Positions 28,335 through 36,798 are shown, counted from the first letter of the stretch. The stretch: DNA of 64,000 bases from Hyphomicrobiales bacterium (GCA_900471525.1 UCEZ01000021.1:248001-312000); one strand, 5' to 3'. The notes: generated from the sequence alone by a model not told the origin. Numbers and translations: made by a program.

Positions 28335-28526
28335 ATGGCAATGATGTCTCCGGCCGATACGGCCAAAATTTATGAATTCCCCGCCGGTGGGCGGAAGTTG
28401 GGCGGCCGCCGCTTCGAGCAGGCGGCGACAGTTGCAGATTTTCGCCCGAAGCATGTCCTGACGGTCGATTACAGCAACTGGTATCATGACGAAGCCATCC
28501 GCGAGGACCAGAAGCCGAAATCCTGA
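28335..28526 (+). CDS. gstI: GstI-like glutamine synthetase translational inhibitor (DUF2735)
   Basis: A 63-residue cytosolic protein with the DUF2735 pattern: TAKIYEFPAGGR near the N terminus and the rhizobial block FRPKHVLTVDYSNWYHDEAI. In Rhizobium leguminosarum gstI lies upstream of and divergent from glnII, encodes a protein of this size, and lowers GSII synthesis at the translational level. Position, orientation and size all match. The ATG at 28335 is preferred over upstream GTG/ATG codons because it gives that length; a second ATG at 28341 is possible. Start signals are weak. Confidence 0.85.
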   Translation: MAMMSPADTAKIYEFPAGGRKLGGRRFEQAATVADFRPKHVLTVDYSNWYHDEAIREDQKPKS

Positions 28527-29062
28527 ACTGCCGGTGGGCAGATTACGTTTGCCGCGCTGTAAGTTCGCGGAAATCGCCGCGCTATGTAAGCGCTGAATTT
28601 GCGCGTTGAATATATTTCCGCGCATATCCAAATGGGCGCTTGAAAGAGCACCGCTCAGTCAAACTCAAAATCAGAATGCTTTCGTGCGTGAAACGGCGTT
28701 CAGAATGAATGCCGCCCAGTTGCGCCGCATTGTACTGTAGCCGTCCTTTTTTCATCCAGGATCGCCACTTGTCTGCCGGGAGATTTCCCGGCTTTTCACG
28801 CTCGGCTCAACGTCTTTCGCGCGAGTGGCACATCAGAATTTATGGTTAACAAATACGTCTGATGGTTGAGCCGAATGTGACGCTATTTTAACGATTCAGG
28901 CGCAAATTAGTGCAGAGTCGCCTTTCGAACGGATCAAAACTGCTTCTGATCCGTTGTCCGCTAGGAGATTTGACGCAATCGGCAACATTGTCTTGCCGGG
29001 GCGGGCGAAGATCGCCGCAGGCCGGGAGCCATTCGGTCTCCCACATTCCTGCGGAGCAAAGG
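28527..29062. other. Gene-poor stretch after gstI
   Basis: No convincing protein gene. It holds a terminator-like hairpin at 28775-28796, about 250 bases after gstI, so either gstI has a long 3' untranslated region or a small RNA lies between. The part 28800-28910 is AT-rich and could carry the promoter of the small peptide gene at 29063. Confidence 0.5.
28775..28796 (+). terminator. Rho-independent terminator
   Basis: GCCGGGA, a four-base loop, TCCCGGC, then TTTT. A seven-base perfect GC-rich stem followed directly by T residues on the plus strand. The nearest upstream gene on this strand is gstI, 249 bases away. Confidence 0.65.
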
Positions 29063-29158
29063 ATGCTCGACATGACTGACCATATCATGAAGACGCTCTT
29101 GAACATCATGGCAGCGCTTTCGTTCGGCGCCTTCATGATTCTGTTCGTCGTTCTGTAA
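29063..29158 (+). CDS. Small membrane peptide, unknown
   Basis: A 31-residue frame (MLDMTDHIMKTLL then a run of hydrophobic residues to the end) that would be a single membrane helix with a short polar N terminus. GGAG lies six bases before the ATG at 29063; another ATG lies at 29072. The frame continues upstream to 28910 but that part is not protein-like. No family recognised. The start signal and the clean one-helix pattern support it, the tiny size does not. Confidence 0.45.
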   Translation: MLDMTDHIMKTLLNIMAALSFGAFMILFVVL

Positions 29159-29180
29159 CTGCAAGCTGAGCCGAACCGGC

Positions 29181-29570
29181 TCACGGATAGAGATAGTGTG
29201 CGTCCCATTCGTCACGTGGGATGAGGTCACCGATCTTGTACTTGAATGACAGCACCTCGATATGGTCAGGACCGGTGCTGCATTTGTATTTCAGCTTGTA
29301 CCATTCCCCCTTGCTGCGAAAAACAGCGCCAGGTGCTTTGATCTGGTCATCCTCGACGATCGGATCCGCGAACGTATAGGCAATCACCTTGTCGGGCTTG
29401 AAGGATGTCTTGTCGGCGTTGATCTTCCACATCGCTTCGGTGTCGCAGCGTTGTTCCAGGCGGGTCTGCGGGTCCAGTTTCTCGAATTGCTTGACCAGCG
29501 ACTGATCCATGGCTGCTGCGGGCGCTGCAATGGCACCTACCAGCAAGAGCGGGCAAACAAGCCTGTTCAT
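29181..29570 (-). CDS. Exported DUF930-family protein
   Basis: A 129-residue precursor with a signal peptide (hydrophobic residues 4-18, probable cleavage after AAA near residue 20). The mature part has LDPQTRLEQRCDTEAM and YKLKYKCSTGPDHIEVLSF, the two cysteine-containing blocks I associate with DUF930 of alphaproteobacteria. Two cysteines could form a disulfide in the periplasm. Function unknown. It is convergent with the small peptide gene and stands alone. Confidence 0.75.
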   Translation of the reverse strand: MNRLVCPLLLVGAIAAPAAAMDQSLVKQFEKLDPQTRLEQRCDTEAMWKINADKTSFKPDKVIAYTFADPIVEDDQIKAPGAVFRSKGEWYKLKYKCSTGPDHIEVLSFKYKIGDLIPRDEWDAHYLYP

Positions 29571-29694
29571 TGCGTCGTCAACTCCTTCGTCATGTCAGAA
29601 AATTCAAACGGCAACAGGCGCTTCCGGCCGAAGCGCCGCCATGTCCGACGTTAACTTCAAGGAAACCTTTGTGTTCATTCAAAGGCAGATTGGT

Positions 29695-30156
29695 TTAAAT
29701 GTCGGAGACGTCGATCCATTCCGCAGAGGCGAGTTCAGCCATCCTCTCGGGATTGATTCGCACTGCTGCGTGAGGTGCGCCGGCCGCCGGCACGACCTCA
29801 TCGAAGGCTTTCAGCGAAATGTCGCAATAGACTTTGTGAGGCCTTGCAAGTCCGAACGGGCAGACACCGCCGACGGGGTGGCCCGTCTCTTCCTCGACTT
29901 CATGGAAGCCAAGCATGCGGGCCTTCGTTGAGAAGAGTGCTTTGTACTTCTTGTTGTCGAGGCGTGCATCGCCGCGCGTGACGATCAGGATCACCTCGTC
30001 GGCGACCCGCAAGGCCAGTGTCTTGGCAATCTGCGCCGGCTCGACGCCATGTCCTTCGGCGGCAAGTGTCACGGTTGCGGTGCTCTGTGCCAGCTCGATA
30101 ACGGCGATGTCGGGGGCGTTTTCAGCGAAGAACGATTTGACGGAGGAAAGGCTCAT
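29695..30156 (-). CDS. YbaK/ProX-type aminoacyl-tRNA deacylase
   Basis: Predicted editing enzyme that hydrolyses mischarged tRNA in trans. The 153-residue single-domain protein has the YbaK fold marks: a lysine in AQIAKTLALR that positions the substrate, DNKKYKALF, and GHPVGGVCPFG, the loop shared by YbaK and ProX. Which tRNA it edits (Cys-tRNA(Pro), Ala-tRNA(Pro) or other) cannot be told from this. No operon partner. Confidence 0.85.
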   Translation of the reverse strand: MSLSSVKSFFAENAPDIAVIELAQSTATVTLAAEGHGVEPAQIAKTLALRVADEVILIVTRGDARLDNKKYKALFSTKARMLGFHEVEEETGHPVGGVCPFGLARPHKVYCDISLKAFDEVVPAAGAPHAAVRINPERMAELASAEWIDVSDI

Positions 30157-30277
30157 GGCTCTGCAGCGGGTCCGTTCGGAGTGCGGCCGCGGGCGTGCCT
30201 TGTCCGGAATTTAAGAGGGTTGAATAGGAATACGCGGCGCGCGCCTCGTAATCTGTCGAAGCGATCTATCGATCTTT

Positions 30278-30466
30278 TCAGTCGTCATTCGATGCGTCAA
30301 GATTTTCCGGGCGTATCCCTTCCTGGTCGTGCGGCAGGTAGCCGTGGCTGGTGAACCAGTTGATCAGGACGGCGGCAATGGCCTGCTCGCGCGTCTGCAT
30401 CGCTGGATGATCGGATATGAAGGATTGAAGCGCTTGTTCGATCCGGGGATCGTAGAGGTCGGACAT
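30278..30466 (-). CDS. Small conserved-looking protein, unknown
   Basis: A 62-residue protein beginning SDLYDPRIEQALQSFISDHP, with a predicted helical core and an acidic C terminus. A strong ribosome site, AGGAG, lies five bases before the ATG at 30466; the frame extends to 30520 without a better start. Contains the pattern TREQAIAAVLINWFTSHGYLP that reads like a short helix-turn-helix or ribbon-helix region, but I do not recognise a family. Confidence 0.65.
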   Translation of the reverse strand: MSDLYDPRIEQALQSFISDHPAMQTREQAIAAVLINWFTSHGYLPHDQEGIRPENLDASNDD

Positions 30467-30529
30467 GATATCTCCTGAGAAAAGCAGGAATAGCCCGCGT
30501 AATCGCGCGGGCTTTCCCATGGGTCTGCG

Positions 30530-30784
30530 TCAGGCGCGTTTGACGATCCTGATTAGCGCAAGCAGGATGACGGCGCCGAGAGTGGCGTGAATAATCGCCC
30601 AAAGAACGCCGCCACCGACGCCAAATCCGAGCCGTGGAAACAGCGCGCCGGCGATGAACGCCCCGACGATACCGACAACGATGTTGCCGATCAGACCAAA
30701 GCCGAAGCCGGAGACGATCAGACCTGCAAGCCAGCCGGCAATGGCGCCGACGATCAGAAAAACGATGATACTTTCGATACCCAT
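30530..30784 (-). CDS. GlsB/YeaQ/YmgE-type small membrane protein
   Basis: An 84-residue membrane protein of the transglycosylase-associated (GlsB/YeaQ/YmgE) family, linked to stress response in other bacteria. Three hydrophobic segments and the glycine-rich blocks GAIAGWLAGLI and GLIGNIVVGIVGAFIAG identify it. The name transglycosylase is historical; no catalytic residues are seen. AAGGA precedes the ATG at 30784. The open frame upstream to 31135 is not used. Confidence 0.88.
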   Translation of the reverse strand: MGIESIIVFLIVGAIAGWLAGLIVSGFGFGLIGNIVVGIVGAFIAGALFPRLGFGVGGGVLWAIIHATLGAVILLALIRIVKRA

Positions 30785-30944
30785 GGATGGTTCCTTTCCG
30801 TTGTATCTCAAAGGCAAGATAGAGCGAAAAGCGAACTGGGCTACAGGGGAAATTCGATCTTGGATGCTTTTTTGCGCCGCTATTCGGAAATGAGGCGCCA
30901 AAACCGTATTTTCGATACTGAAAAGCGAAAAGCTTGCTTTAATG

Positions 30945-30976
30945 GAGAAAACGGTCCGGTAATCCCCGGGCCGTTT
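30945..30976 (-). terminator. Terminator after rhaI
   Basis: On the minus strand AAACGG-C-CCGG, a six-base loop, CCGG-A-CCGTTT form an 11-bp stem (one G-U pair) ending in a short T-tract. It begins 17 bases after the rhaI stop and would end the rhaDI transcript. Confidence 0.75.
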
Positions 30977-30992
30977 CAGATTTGAGCGCAGA

Positions 30993-32285
30993 TCAGACGA
31001 TGCCGCCACCACCGCTCTTGGATGCCGGTCTCTCGGCTGACACTTTGGCACGGTAGCCGCTGGCCCGGTAGGCGGAAACTGGTGCGATCGCTCCGCCGGC
31101 TTCAAAGCGGGCCATCGCCAGGATCGGCTCGACATGGGTGCGGAATGCAGCTTTGAGGGTTTCCGTTGCCATCAAAGCATCGTTGCCGTCCTGATATCCT
31201 TCCAGTGCCTTGCGATCGACAAGCAAGGCCTGTGCGTAGGCGCGGCTGACTTCCGTCGCGGAGTTCATCAGGCTCTCGATGGGGTCGGTGACATTGTGGC
31301 TCTGATCCAGCATATGGGCCGGCGAAAAACCATCGGCCTTTCGCGTTTCCGCATCCACCAGTTCGTTGAAGACGAGGAATAGGCGGTAGGGGTCGATCGA
31401 GCCCGTATCCAGATCGTCGTCGCCGTATTTCGAATCGTTGAAGTGAAAGCCGCCGAGCTTCTTGAACTGGATCAGCCGGGCGACAATCATCTCGATATTG
31501 ACGTTTGGTGCATGGTGGCCGAGATCGACGAGGCAATGGGCCTTGGGACCAAGTTCCTGAGCGATCAGATAGTTGGTGCCCCAGTCCTGAACGACCGTTG
31601 AATAGAAGGCGGGCTCGAACATCTTGTGTTCGGTGAAGATGCGCCAGTCGTCGGGCAAGCCCTTGTAGACCGCCTTCATCGCATCGAGATAGCGCTCGAA
31701 ACTTTTGGTGAAATTCACTTGGCCGGGAAAATTGGAACCATCGCCGACCCACACTGTCAGTGCCTTGGAGCCAAGCGCCTTGCCGATCTCGATACATTCG
31801 AGGTTATGTTCGACGGCTTGGCTGCGCGTCGCGGTATCCGCGTGACTGAGCGAGCCGAATTTGTAGGAATGCGCCTGATCCGGCGTGTCGGAGAAGGTGT
31901 TGGAGTTCATCGCGTCGAAACCGAGGCCGAGCGCATTGCCCTTTTCCTTCAGCCCCTTCAAGTCGCCGACCTTGTCCCACGGAATATGCAGCGAGACGGT
32001 CGGCGTCGCCCTGGTCAACTGCTGGATGACTGAGCAATCCTCGATCTTGTCGAAGATGTTGCGCGGCTCGCCGGTGCCGGGAAAACGGGCAAAGCGCGTG
32101 CCGCCGGTGCCGACGCCCCAGGACGGGACGGCAACACCGTAAGCGGATACTTTCGCTTTGACCGCGCCGATGTCGATGCCGCGGCGCGACAGTTGGGCGC
32201 CGAGATAATCGTAGTCGGCTTTCAGATCGGCAATGCGCGCGGCATTGTCGGCGTCGATGACATCCTTTTTGATCATCAGTGTCAT
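30993..32285 (-). CDS. rhaI: L-rhamnose isomerase RhaI (rhizobial type)
   Basis: Converts L-rhamnose to L-rhamnulose. The 430-residue TIM-barrel protein has the metal-site blocks of xylose-isomerase-like enzymes: FTEHKMFEPAF, CLVDLGHHAPN and GGFHFNDSKYGDDDLD. It is the RhaI type found in rhizobia and Pseudomonas stutzeri, not the E. coli RhaA. The ATG at 32285 has GGAGA seven bases upstream; it follows the rhaD stop by 13 bases. Confidence 0.94.
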   Translation of the reverse strand: MTLMIKKDVIDADNAARIADLKADYDYLGAQLSRRGIDIGAVKAKVSAYGVAVPSWGVGTGGTRFARFPGTGEPRNIFDKIEDCSVIQQLTRATPTVSLHIPWDKVGDLKGLKEKGNALGLGFDAMNSNTFSDTPDQAHSYKFGSLSHADTATRSQAVEHNLECIEIGKALGSKALTVWVGDGSNFPGQVNFTKSFERYLDAMKAVYKGLPDDWRIFTEHKMFEPAFYSTVVQDWGTNYLIAQELGPKAHCLVDLGHHAPNVNIEMIVARLIQFKKLGGFHFNDSKYGDDDLDTGSIDPYRLFLVFNELVDAETRKADGFSPAHMLDQSHNVTDPIESLMNSATEVSRAYAQALLVDRKALEGYQDGNDALMATETLKAAFRTHVEPILAMARFEAGGAIAPVSAYRASGYRAKVSAERPASKSGGGGIV

Positions 32286-32298
32286 GTCGCTCTCCGGC

Positions 32299-34398
32299 TC
32301 AGCGTGTGAACGACTGGGCATTGCCCGCGTCTACATTGATGATGTTGCCGGTCGATTTGGCCGACATGTCGGAGGCGAGGAAATAGATCGCCTCGGCGAT
32401 GTCTTCCGGGAAGACGCTGAGTTTCAGCATGGACCGTTCGCGGTACATCGCCTCCAGCCCTTCCATATCCGTCTTGTAGACGGCGGCGCGCTGCTCCTTC
32501 CACTCGCCACTCCAGATTTTTGAACCGCGCAAAACGGCATCCGGATTGACGACGTTGACTCGGATCTGGGCGGATGCGCCTTCCAGCGCCAGGCATCGGG
32601 CCAGGTGGATTTCGGCGGCCTTTGCCGTGCAATAGGCCGATGCGCCGGGGGAGGCGGCAAGACCGTTCTTGGAGGCAACGAAGACGACGTTGCCGCCAGC
32701 CTTCTGGTTGCGGAAGATGCGGAAGGCTTCGCGCGACACAAGGAAATATCCGGTCGCCAGGATATCCATGTTCTTGTTCCACAGCGCCAGCGTCGTGTCT
32801 TCGATCGCGGCTGAGGAGGCAAGGCCCGCATTGGAAACGAGGATATCGAGGCCACCGAATTCGAGCAGCGCATCGGCAAAGCTCTTCTCGACTGCGGCTT
32901 CGTCGGTGACATTCATGTTGACGGCGCGAACAAAATCCTTGCCGTAACGCCCACCGAGTTCGGCGAGCGCCGACTCCAACGCAGTCTCGTCGATATCGGC
33001 AAGCACGACACAAGCACCCTCCGCCATCAGGCGGTGGGCCGTCGCCTTGCCGATGCCGCCGGCGCCACCGGTGACCAGCGCGATCTTGCCGGCCAGCATC
33101 TTCGGCTTCGGCATGCGCTGGAGCTTGGCTTCCTCGAGCAGCCAGTATTCGATGTCGAAGGCTTCCTGTTCCGGCAGACCGACATAGGTCGAGACGCCGG
33201 AGGCACCGCGCATGACGTTGATGGCATTGACGTAGAATTCGCCGGAAATGCGGGCGGTTGCCTTGTCCTTGGCAAAGGTGATCATGCCGACGCCAGGGAT
33301 CAAATAAACGACGGCATTCGGGTCGCGCATCGCCGGGCTGTTGTCGCGCTTGCAGCGTTCGTAATAGGCGGCATAACCGGCACGGTATTCGGCGATTGCC
33401 GCCTCAAGGCCGGCCAGCGTCTTGTCGACATCTGGATTGGCCGGATCGAAATCGATGACCAGCGGGCAAATCTTGGTGCGCAGGAAATGGTCCGGGCAGG
33501 AGGTTCCGAGCGCTGCCAGCGGCGCGAGGTTTTTCGAGGTGACGAAATCGAGCACGGCCTGGCTGTCGTCGAAATGCCCGAGCTTGCGTTCATCGGCACT
33601 GATCATGCCGCGAATGACCGGCATCAGTTTTTGCGCGACTGCGCGGCGTTCTGCTGCAGGCAGCACGGGCTTCACGGCCCCGCCGAAAGCCGGAGCAGTG
33701 TTGGTCGTTTCGAACCAAGCAATCGCCTTGTTGATGATCTCGATCGTCGTCTCGTAAGCTTCCTTGGCCGTGTCGCCCCAAGTGAAGAGGCCATGGCTTT
33801 CAAGGATCAGCCCACGCGCATTCGGATTTTCGGCGCAGAATTTCGAGAGCCAGAGGCCGAGTTCGAAACCGGGTCGCTTCCAGGGCAGCCAGCCGATATC
33901 GTCGCCGAAGATCTGTTGCGTCAGTTCGCGGCTGTTCTTCGAAGCTGCAATCGCGATGATCGCGTCCGGGTGCATATGGTCGACATGCTTCTTCGGCACA
34001 TAGGCATGCAGCGGCGTGTCGATAGACGCCGCGCGCGGGTTCAGGTTGAAGGTGCAATGGGGCAGGTAGCCGACCATTTCGTCTTCATGCTCGAGGCCGC
34101 GGTAGAGGCCCTTCAAGGCTTCCAGCTTTTCCATGTAGAGAGTCGAGAAGCCGTCCATCTTGATCGTGCCGACGTCGCCGCCCGAGCCCTTGACCCAGAG
34201 AACTTCAACCGTGCCGCCACCGAGCGGGTCTTTTTCCATAACCTTGGCGGAGGTGTTGCCGCCGCCGTAGTTGGTGATGCGCTTGTCGGAGCCGAGCAGG
34301 TTGGAGCGATAGAGAAGCCGCTCCGGCTCGCTCATCGAAGCTGCCTTGGCATTGTCCCAGAGATTGGCAAGGCGTGAGCCTTGTTGCTTGTCGAGCAT
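32299..34398 (-). CDS. rhaD: RhaD, bifunctional rhamnulose-1-phosphate aldolase / lactaldehyde dehydrogenase
   Basis: A 699-residue fusion. Residues 1 to about 430 are a class II aldolase (zinc histidines in MHPDAIIAI and ESHGLFTWG) that would split rhamnulose-1-phosphate to dihydroxyacetone phosphate and lactaldehyde. Residues about 435-699 are a short-chain dehydrogenase with ALVTGGAGGIGKATA and the active-site SAYCTAK. I chose the ATG at 34398 because GGAGG lies eight bases before it; the one at 34404 is too close. First gene of rhaDI, divergent from rhaR. Confidence 0.94.
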   Translation of the reverse strand: MLDKQQGSRLANLWDNAKAASMSEPERLLYRSNLLGSDKRITNYGGGNTSAKVMEKDPLGGGTVEVLWVKGSGGDVGTIKMDGFSTLYMEKLEALKGLYRGLEHEDEMVGYLPHCTFNLNPRAASIDTPLHAYVPKKHVDHMHPDAIIAIAASKNSRELTQQIFGDDIGWLPWKRPGFELGLWLSKFCAENPNARGLILESHGLFTWGDTAKEAYETTIEIINKAIAWFETTNTAPAFGGAVKPVLPAAERRAVAQKLMPVIRGMISADERKLGHFDDSQAVLDFVTSKNLAPLAALGTSCPDHFLRTKICPLVIDFDPANPDVDKTLAGLEAAIAEYRAGYAAYYERCKRDNSPAMRDPNAVVYLIPGVGMITFAKDKATARISGEFYVNAINVMRGASGVSTYVGLPEQEAFDIEYWLLEEAKLQRMPKPKMLAGKIALVTGGAGGIGKATAHRLMAEGACVVLADIDETALESALAELGGRYGKDFVRAVNMNVTDEAAVEKSFADALLEFGGLDILVSNAGLASSAAIEDTTLALWNKNMDILATGYFLVSREAFRIFRNQKAGGNVVFVASKNGLAASPGASAYCTAKAAEIHLARCLALEGASAQIRVNVVNPDAVLRGSKIWSGEWKEQRAAVYKTDMEGLEAMYRERSMLKLSVFPEDIAEAIYFLASDMSAKSTGNIINVDAGNAQSFTR

Positions 34399-34494
34399 CT
34401 GCATTTCCTCCCGGTCAATTCTGCGCCGGCCCGGTAGATTTTGCGGGACGAACAGCGCATTCGTTGCGATCAGATCACACAAAGATCGGCCGCG

Positions 34495-34579
34495 TGTCAA
34501 TCATAAACGATCAAAAACGATCATACCGCACTGCACAATGAAAAAATATGACTGAATGTGATTGACAATGCGTGATCGT
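34495..34579. promoter_or_regulatory. rhaD/rhaR divergent promoters with repeated ACGATCA operators
   Basis: AAACGATCA occurs twice, at 34505-34513 and 34515-34523, ten bases apart (one helical turn), and its inverse TGATCGT at 34573-34579. A perfect -35 TTGACA faces rhaD at 34500-34495 and another faces rhaR at 34562-34567; matching -10 boxes are weak. The half-sites flank both -35 boxes, which fits control by the DeoR-family RhaR. Confidence 0.6.
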
Positions 34580-34611
34580 GATGGAAGCATAGAAAACATT
34601 GGAGGAGCCTA

Positions 34612-35424
34612 ATGCACGAGAAAGAGCGACACAGGATCATTCTGTCAGCCGTCCAGGACAAGCCGGTCATCACCGTGCCCGAGCTGGTCGATCTGACGGA
34701 TAGTTCCGAAGCGACGATCCGCAGGGATATCGCGGCGCTGCACGTGCAGAAACGGCTGCGCCGGGTGCGCGGCGGCGCCGAGGCGATCAATCCGCCGCAG
34801 TTCGTCGGCCTTGCCGGCCGCCCGTTCAGCGTCAACGAAGGCCTGCATGCCCGCCAGAAGCAGGCGATCGCCAAGGAGGCCGTCGCACTCTGCCAGGACG
34901 GTGAGCCGATCATCATCAATGGCGGCACGACGACCTTCCAGATGGTGCATTTCCTGGCCAACCGCCGGATGCAGGTGTTCACCAATTCCTTTCCGATCGC
35001 GGAGCACCTGCTCAAGCATTCGAAGAACACCGTGATGCTGTCGGGTGGCACGATCTACCGCGAGCAGAACATCATCCTCAGCCCCTTCGACAATGACGTG
35101 ACGCGCAATTTCTATGCGCGCCGCATGTTCATGGGGGCACAGGGGCTTGGCCCCCTCGGTCTGATGGAAGGCGACCCGCTGCTCATCCAGGCGGAACAGA
35201 AATTGATCGACCAGGCCGACGAACTCGTCGTGCTGATCGACTCGTCTAAATTTCACAAGCGCTCGAGCCTCATTCTGTGCGGGTTGAAGCGCATCACCAC
35301 GGTGATCACGGATTCAGGCATCGAGGACAGGCACGTCCGCATGCTCGAAGATGCCGGCGTCAATTTGGTCGTGGCCAATACGAGGTCGAGCACGCTTGAG
35401 GAGAATGCTTCCTCGTCGGCATGA
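34612..35424 (+). CDS. rhaR: RhaR, DeoR-family transcriptional regulator
   Basis: Controls the rha genes; in R. leguminosarum RhaR is a negative regulator. The 270-residue protein has the N-terminal DeoR helix-turn-helix (residues about 20-50: VPELVDLTDSSEATIRRDI, then RRVRGGA) and a C-terminal sugar-phosphate isomerase-like sensor domain with INGGTTTFQM and DSSKFHKRSS. GGAGG lies six bases before the ATG. Inducer is expected to be a rhamnose pathway intermediate. Confidence 0.93.
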   Translation: MHEKERHRIILSAVQDKPVITVPELVDLTDSSEATIRRDIAALHVQKRLRRVRGGAEAINPPQFVGLAGRPFSVNEGLHARQKQAIAKEAVALCQDGEPIIINGGTTTFQMVHFLANRRMQVFTNSFPIAEHLLKHSKNTVMLSGGTIYREQNIILSPFDNDVTRNFYARRMFMGAQGLGPLGLMEGDPLLIQAEQKLIDQADELVVLIDSSKFHKRSSLILCGLKRITTVITDSGIEDRHVRMLEDAGVNLVVANTRSSTLEENASSSA

Positions 35425-35547
35425 GGCCGGCGAGAGGAGGGGAGTGGGAACCGCCAAAGGCTTCAGGGCCAACGCGGCAGAAATTGAAAGCATAAAGCCG
35501 GATGAACGCGGTCATCGTGACCGCGCGGCTTCAGGGAGGAGAACGTC

Positions 35548-36537
35548 ATGAAGATTTTTAAAGCATTGATGGTCACGACGGCGGTATCGCTGGCGCTGAT
35601 GGCCGGCACCGCGCACGCGGAAAACAAGAAGATTGCCCTCGTCGTCAAGGCGCTCGGCATCGGCTTCTTCGAGGCCGCCAACAAGGGTGCGCAGGAAGCC
35701 GCCAAGGAACTCGGCGACGTCGAGATCATCTATACCGGTCCGACATCGACGACTGCCGAAGGTCAGATCGAGGTGATCAATTCGCTGGTGGCGCAGAAGG
35801 TCGATGCCATTGCCATCTCGGCCAATGACAAGGACGCACTGGTTCCGGCGCTGAAGAAGGCGATGGATCGCGGCATCAAGGTCATTTCGTGGGACAGCGG
35901 CGTCGCACCGGAAGGCCGGGCCATGCATCTTAACCCGTCGTCCAACCCGCTGATCGGCAACATGATCATCAAGCTCGCCGCCGATCAGCTTCCGGACGGC
36001 GGCGATGTCGCCGTGCTGTCGGCCTCGGCCACTGCCACGAACCAGAACACCTGGATCGAGGAAATGAAGAAGGTCCAGGGCAACTACAAGGGCATCAATG
36101 TCGTTGCGACCGTCTACGGCGACGACCTTGCCGACAAGTCCTACCGCGAAACGCAAGGGCTCATTCAGTCCTATCCGAACCTGAAGGCAATCATCGCTCC
36201 GACTTCGGTTGGTATCGTTGCCGCAGCCCAAGCCGTTGAAGACGCCGGCAAGGTTGGTCAGATCAACGTCACAGGCCTCGGGCTGCCGTCCGAAATGGCC
36301 GGTCACGTAAAGGCCGGTTCGTCCAAGTCCTTCGCGATCTGGAACCCGATCGACCTCGGCTATTCGGCAACCATGATCGCCTATGACCTGATCGGCGGCG
36401 CGGAAGCCAAGCCGGGTGCCGAGCTGAAGATGGGCCGCATGGGAACCGTCAAGCTCGACGACAACAATGAAGGCGCCATGGCCGACCCGTTCGTCTATGA
36501 CGCATCGAACGTCGAGGAATTCGCCAAGATTTTCTGA
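35548..36537 (+). CDS. rhaS: RhaS, rhamnose ABC transporter substrate-binding protein
   Basis: Periplasmic sugar-binding protein of the ribose/xylose type. The 329-residue precursor has a signal peptide (cleavage after AHA near residue 24). The mature part starts KKIALVVKALGIGFFEAANKGAQEAA, typical for the family, with AISANDKDALVPALKKAMDRGIKVISWDSGV at the hinge. It is followed by a 260-base gap with a repeat element, then the ATPase gene. The name RhaS here follows the R. leguminosarum scheme, not the E. coli regulator. Confidence 0.94.
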   Translation: MKIFKALMVTTAVSLALMAGTAHAENKKIALVVKALGIGFFEAANKGAQEAAKELGDVEIIYTGPTSTTAEGQIEVINSLVAQKVDAIAISANDKDALVPALKKAMDRGIKVISWDSGVAPEGRAMHLNPSSNPLIGNMIIKLAADQLPDGGDVAVLSASATATNQNTWIEEMKKVQGNYKGINVVATVYGDDLADKSYRETQGLIQSYPNLKAIIAPTSVGIVAAAQAVEDAGKVGQINVTGLGLPSEMAGHVKAGSSKSFAIWNPIDLGYSATMIAYDLIGGAEAKPGAELKMGRMGTVKLDDNNEGAMADPFVYDASNVEEFAKIF

Positions 36538-36557
36538 TCTGGCGGGCTGCAGTTGAG

Positions 36558-36717
36558 GTGCAGCCCCTCATCCGCCCTGTCGGGCACCTTCTCCCCGTGA
36601 ACGGGGAGAAGGGACAAGCGGCAACACCCGTCGTCTTTCCGGCAATGCGGAGGCATGCGGCTGATCGCAGTCGTCCCCTCTTCCCGCTTGCGGGGAGAGG
36701 GCTAGGGTGAGGGGCCG
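36558..36717. repeat. RIME-like palindromic intergenic repeat
   Basis: About 160 bases bounded by GCCCCTCA on the left and its complement TGAGGGGC on the right. Inside are a hairpin CTTCTCCCCGTGAACGGGGAGAAG and a second, CCCGCTTGCGGGGAGAGGG, in segments. This is the layout of the Rhizobium intergenic mosaic element seen in many copies in rhizobial genomes. It lies between rhaS and rhaT and may attenuate or stabilise the mRNA so that the binding protein is made in excess. Confidence 0.8.
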
Positions 36718-36798
36718 TTGCACTCACTCGATCTTTACATTTCAAATTCAATCACACCGGTGGATTGCCTCTTGTTGCAGGAAACGACCACATCGCGG

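Noticed and set aside
33034-34377. 447-codon open frame antisense to rhaD
   Set aside because: Shadow of the aldolase part of rhaD; no motif.
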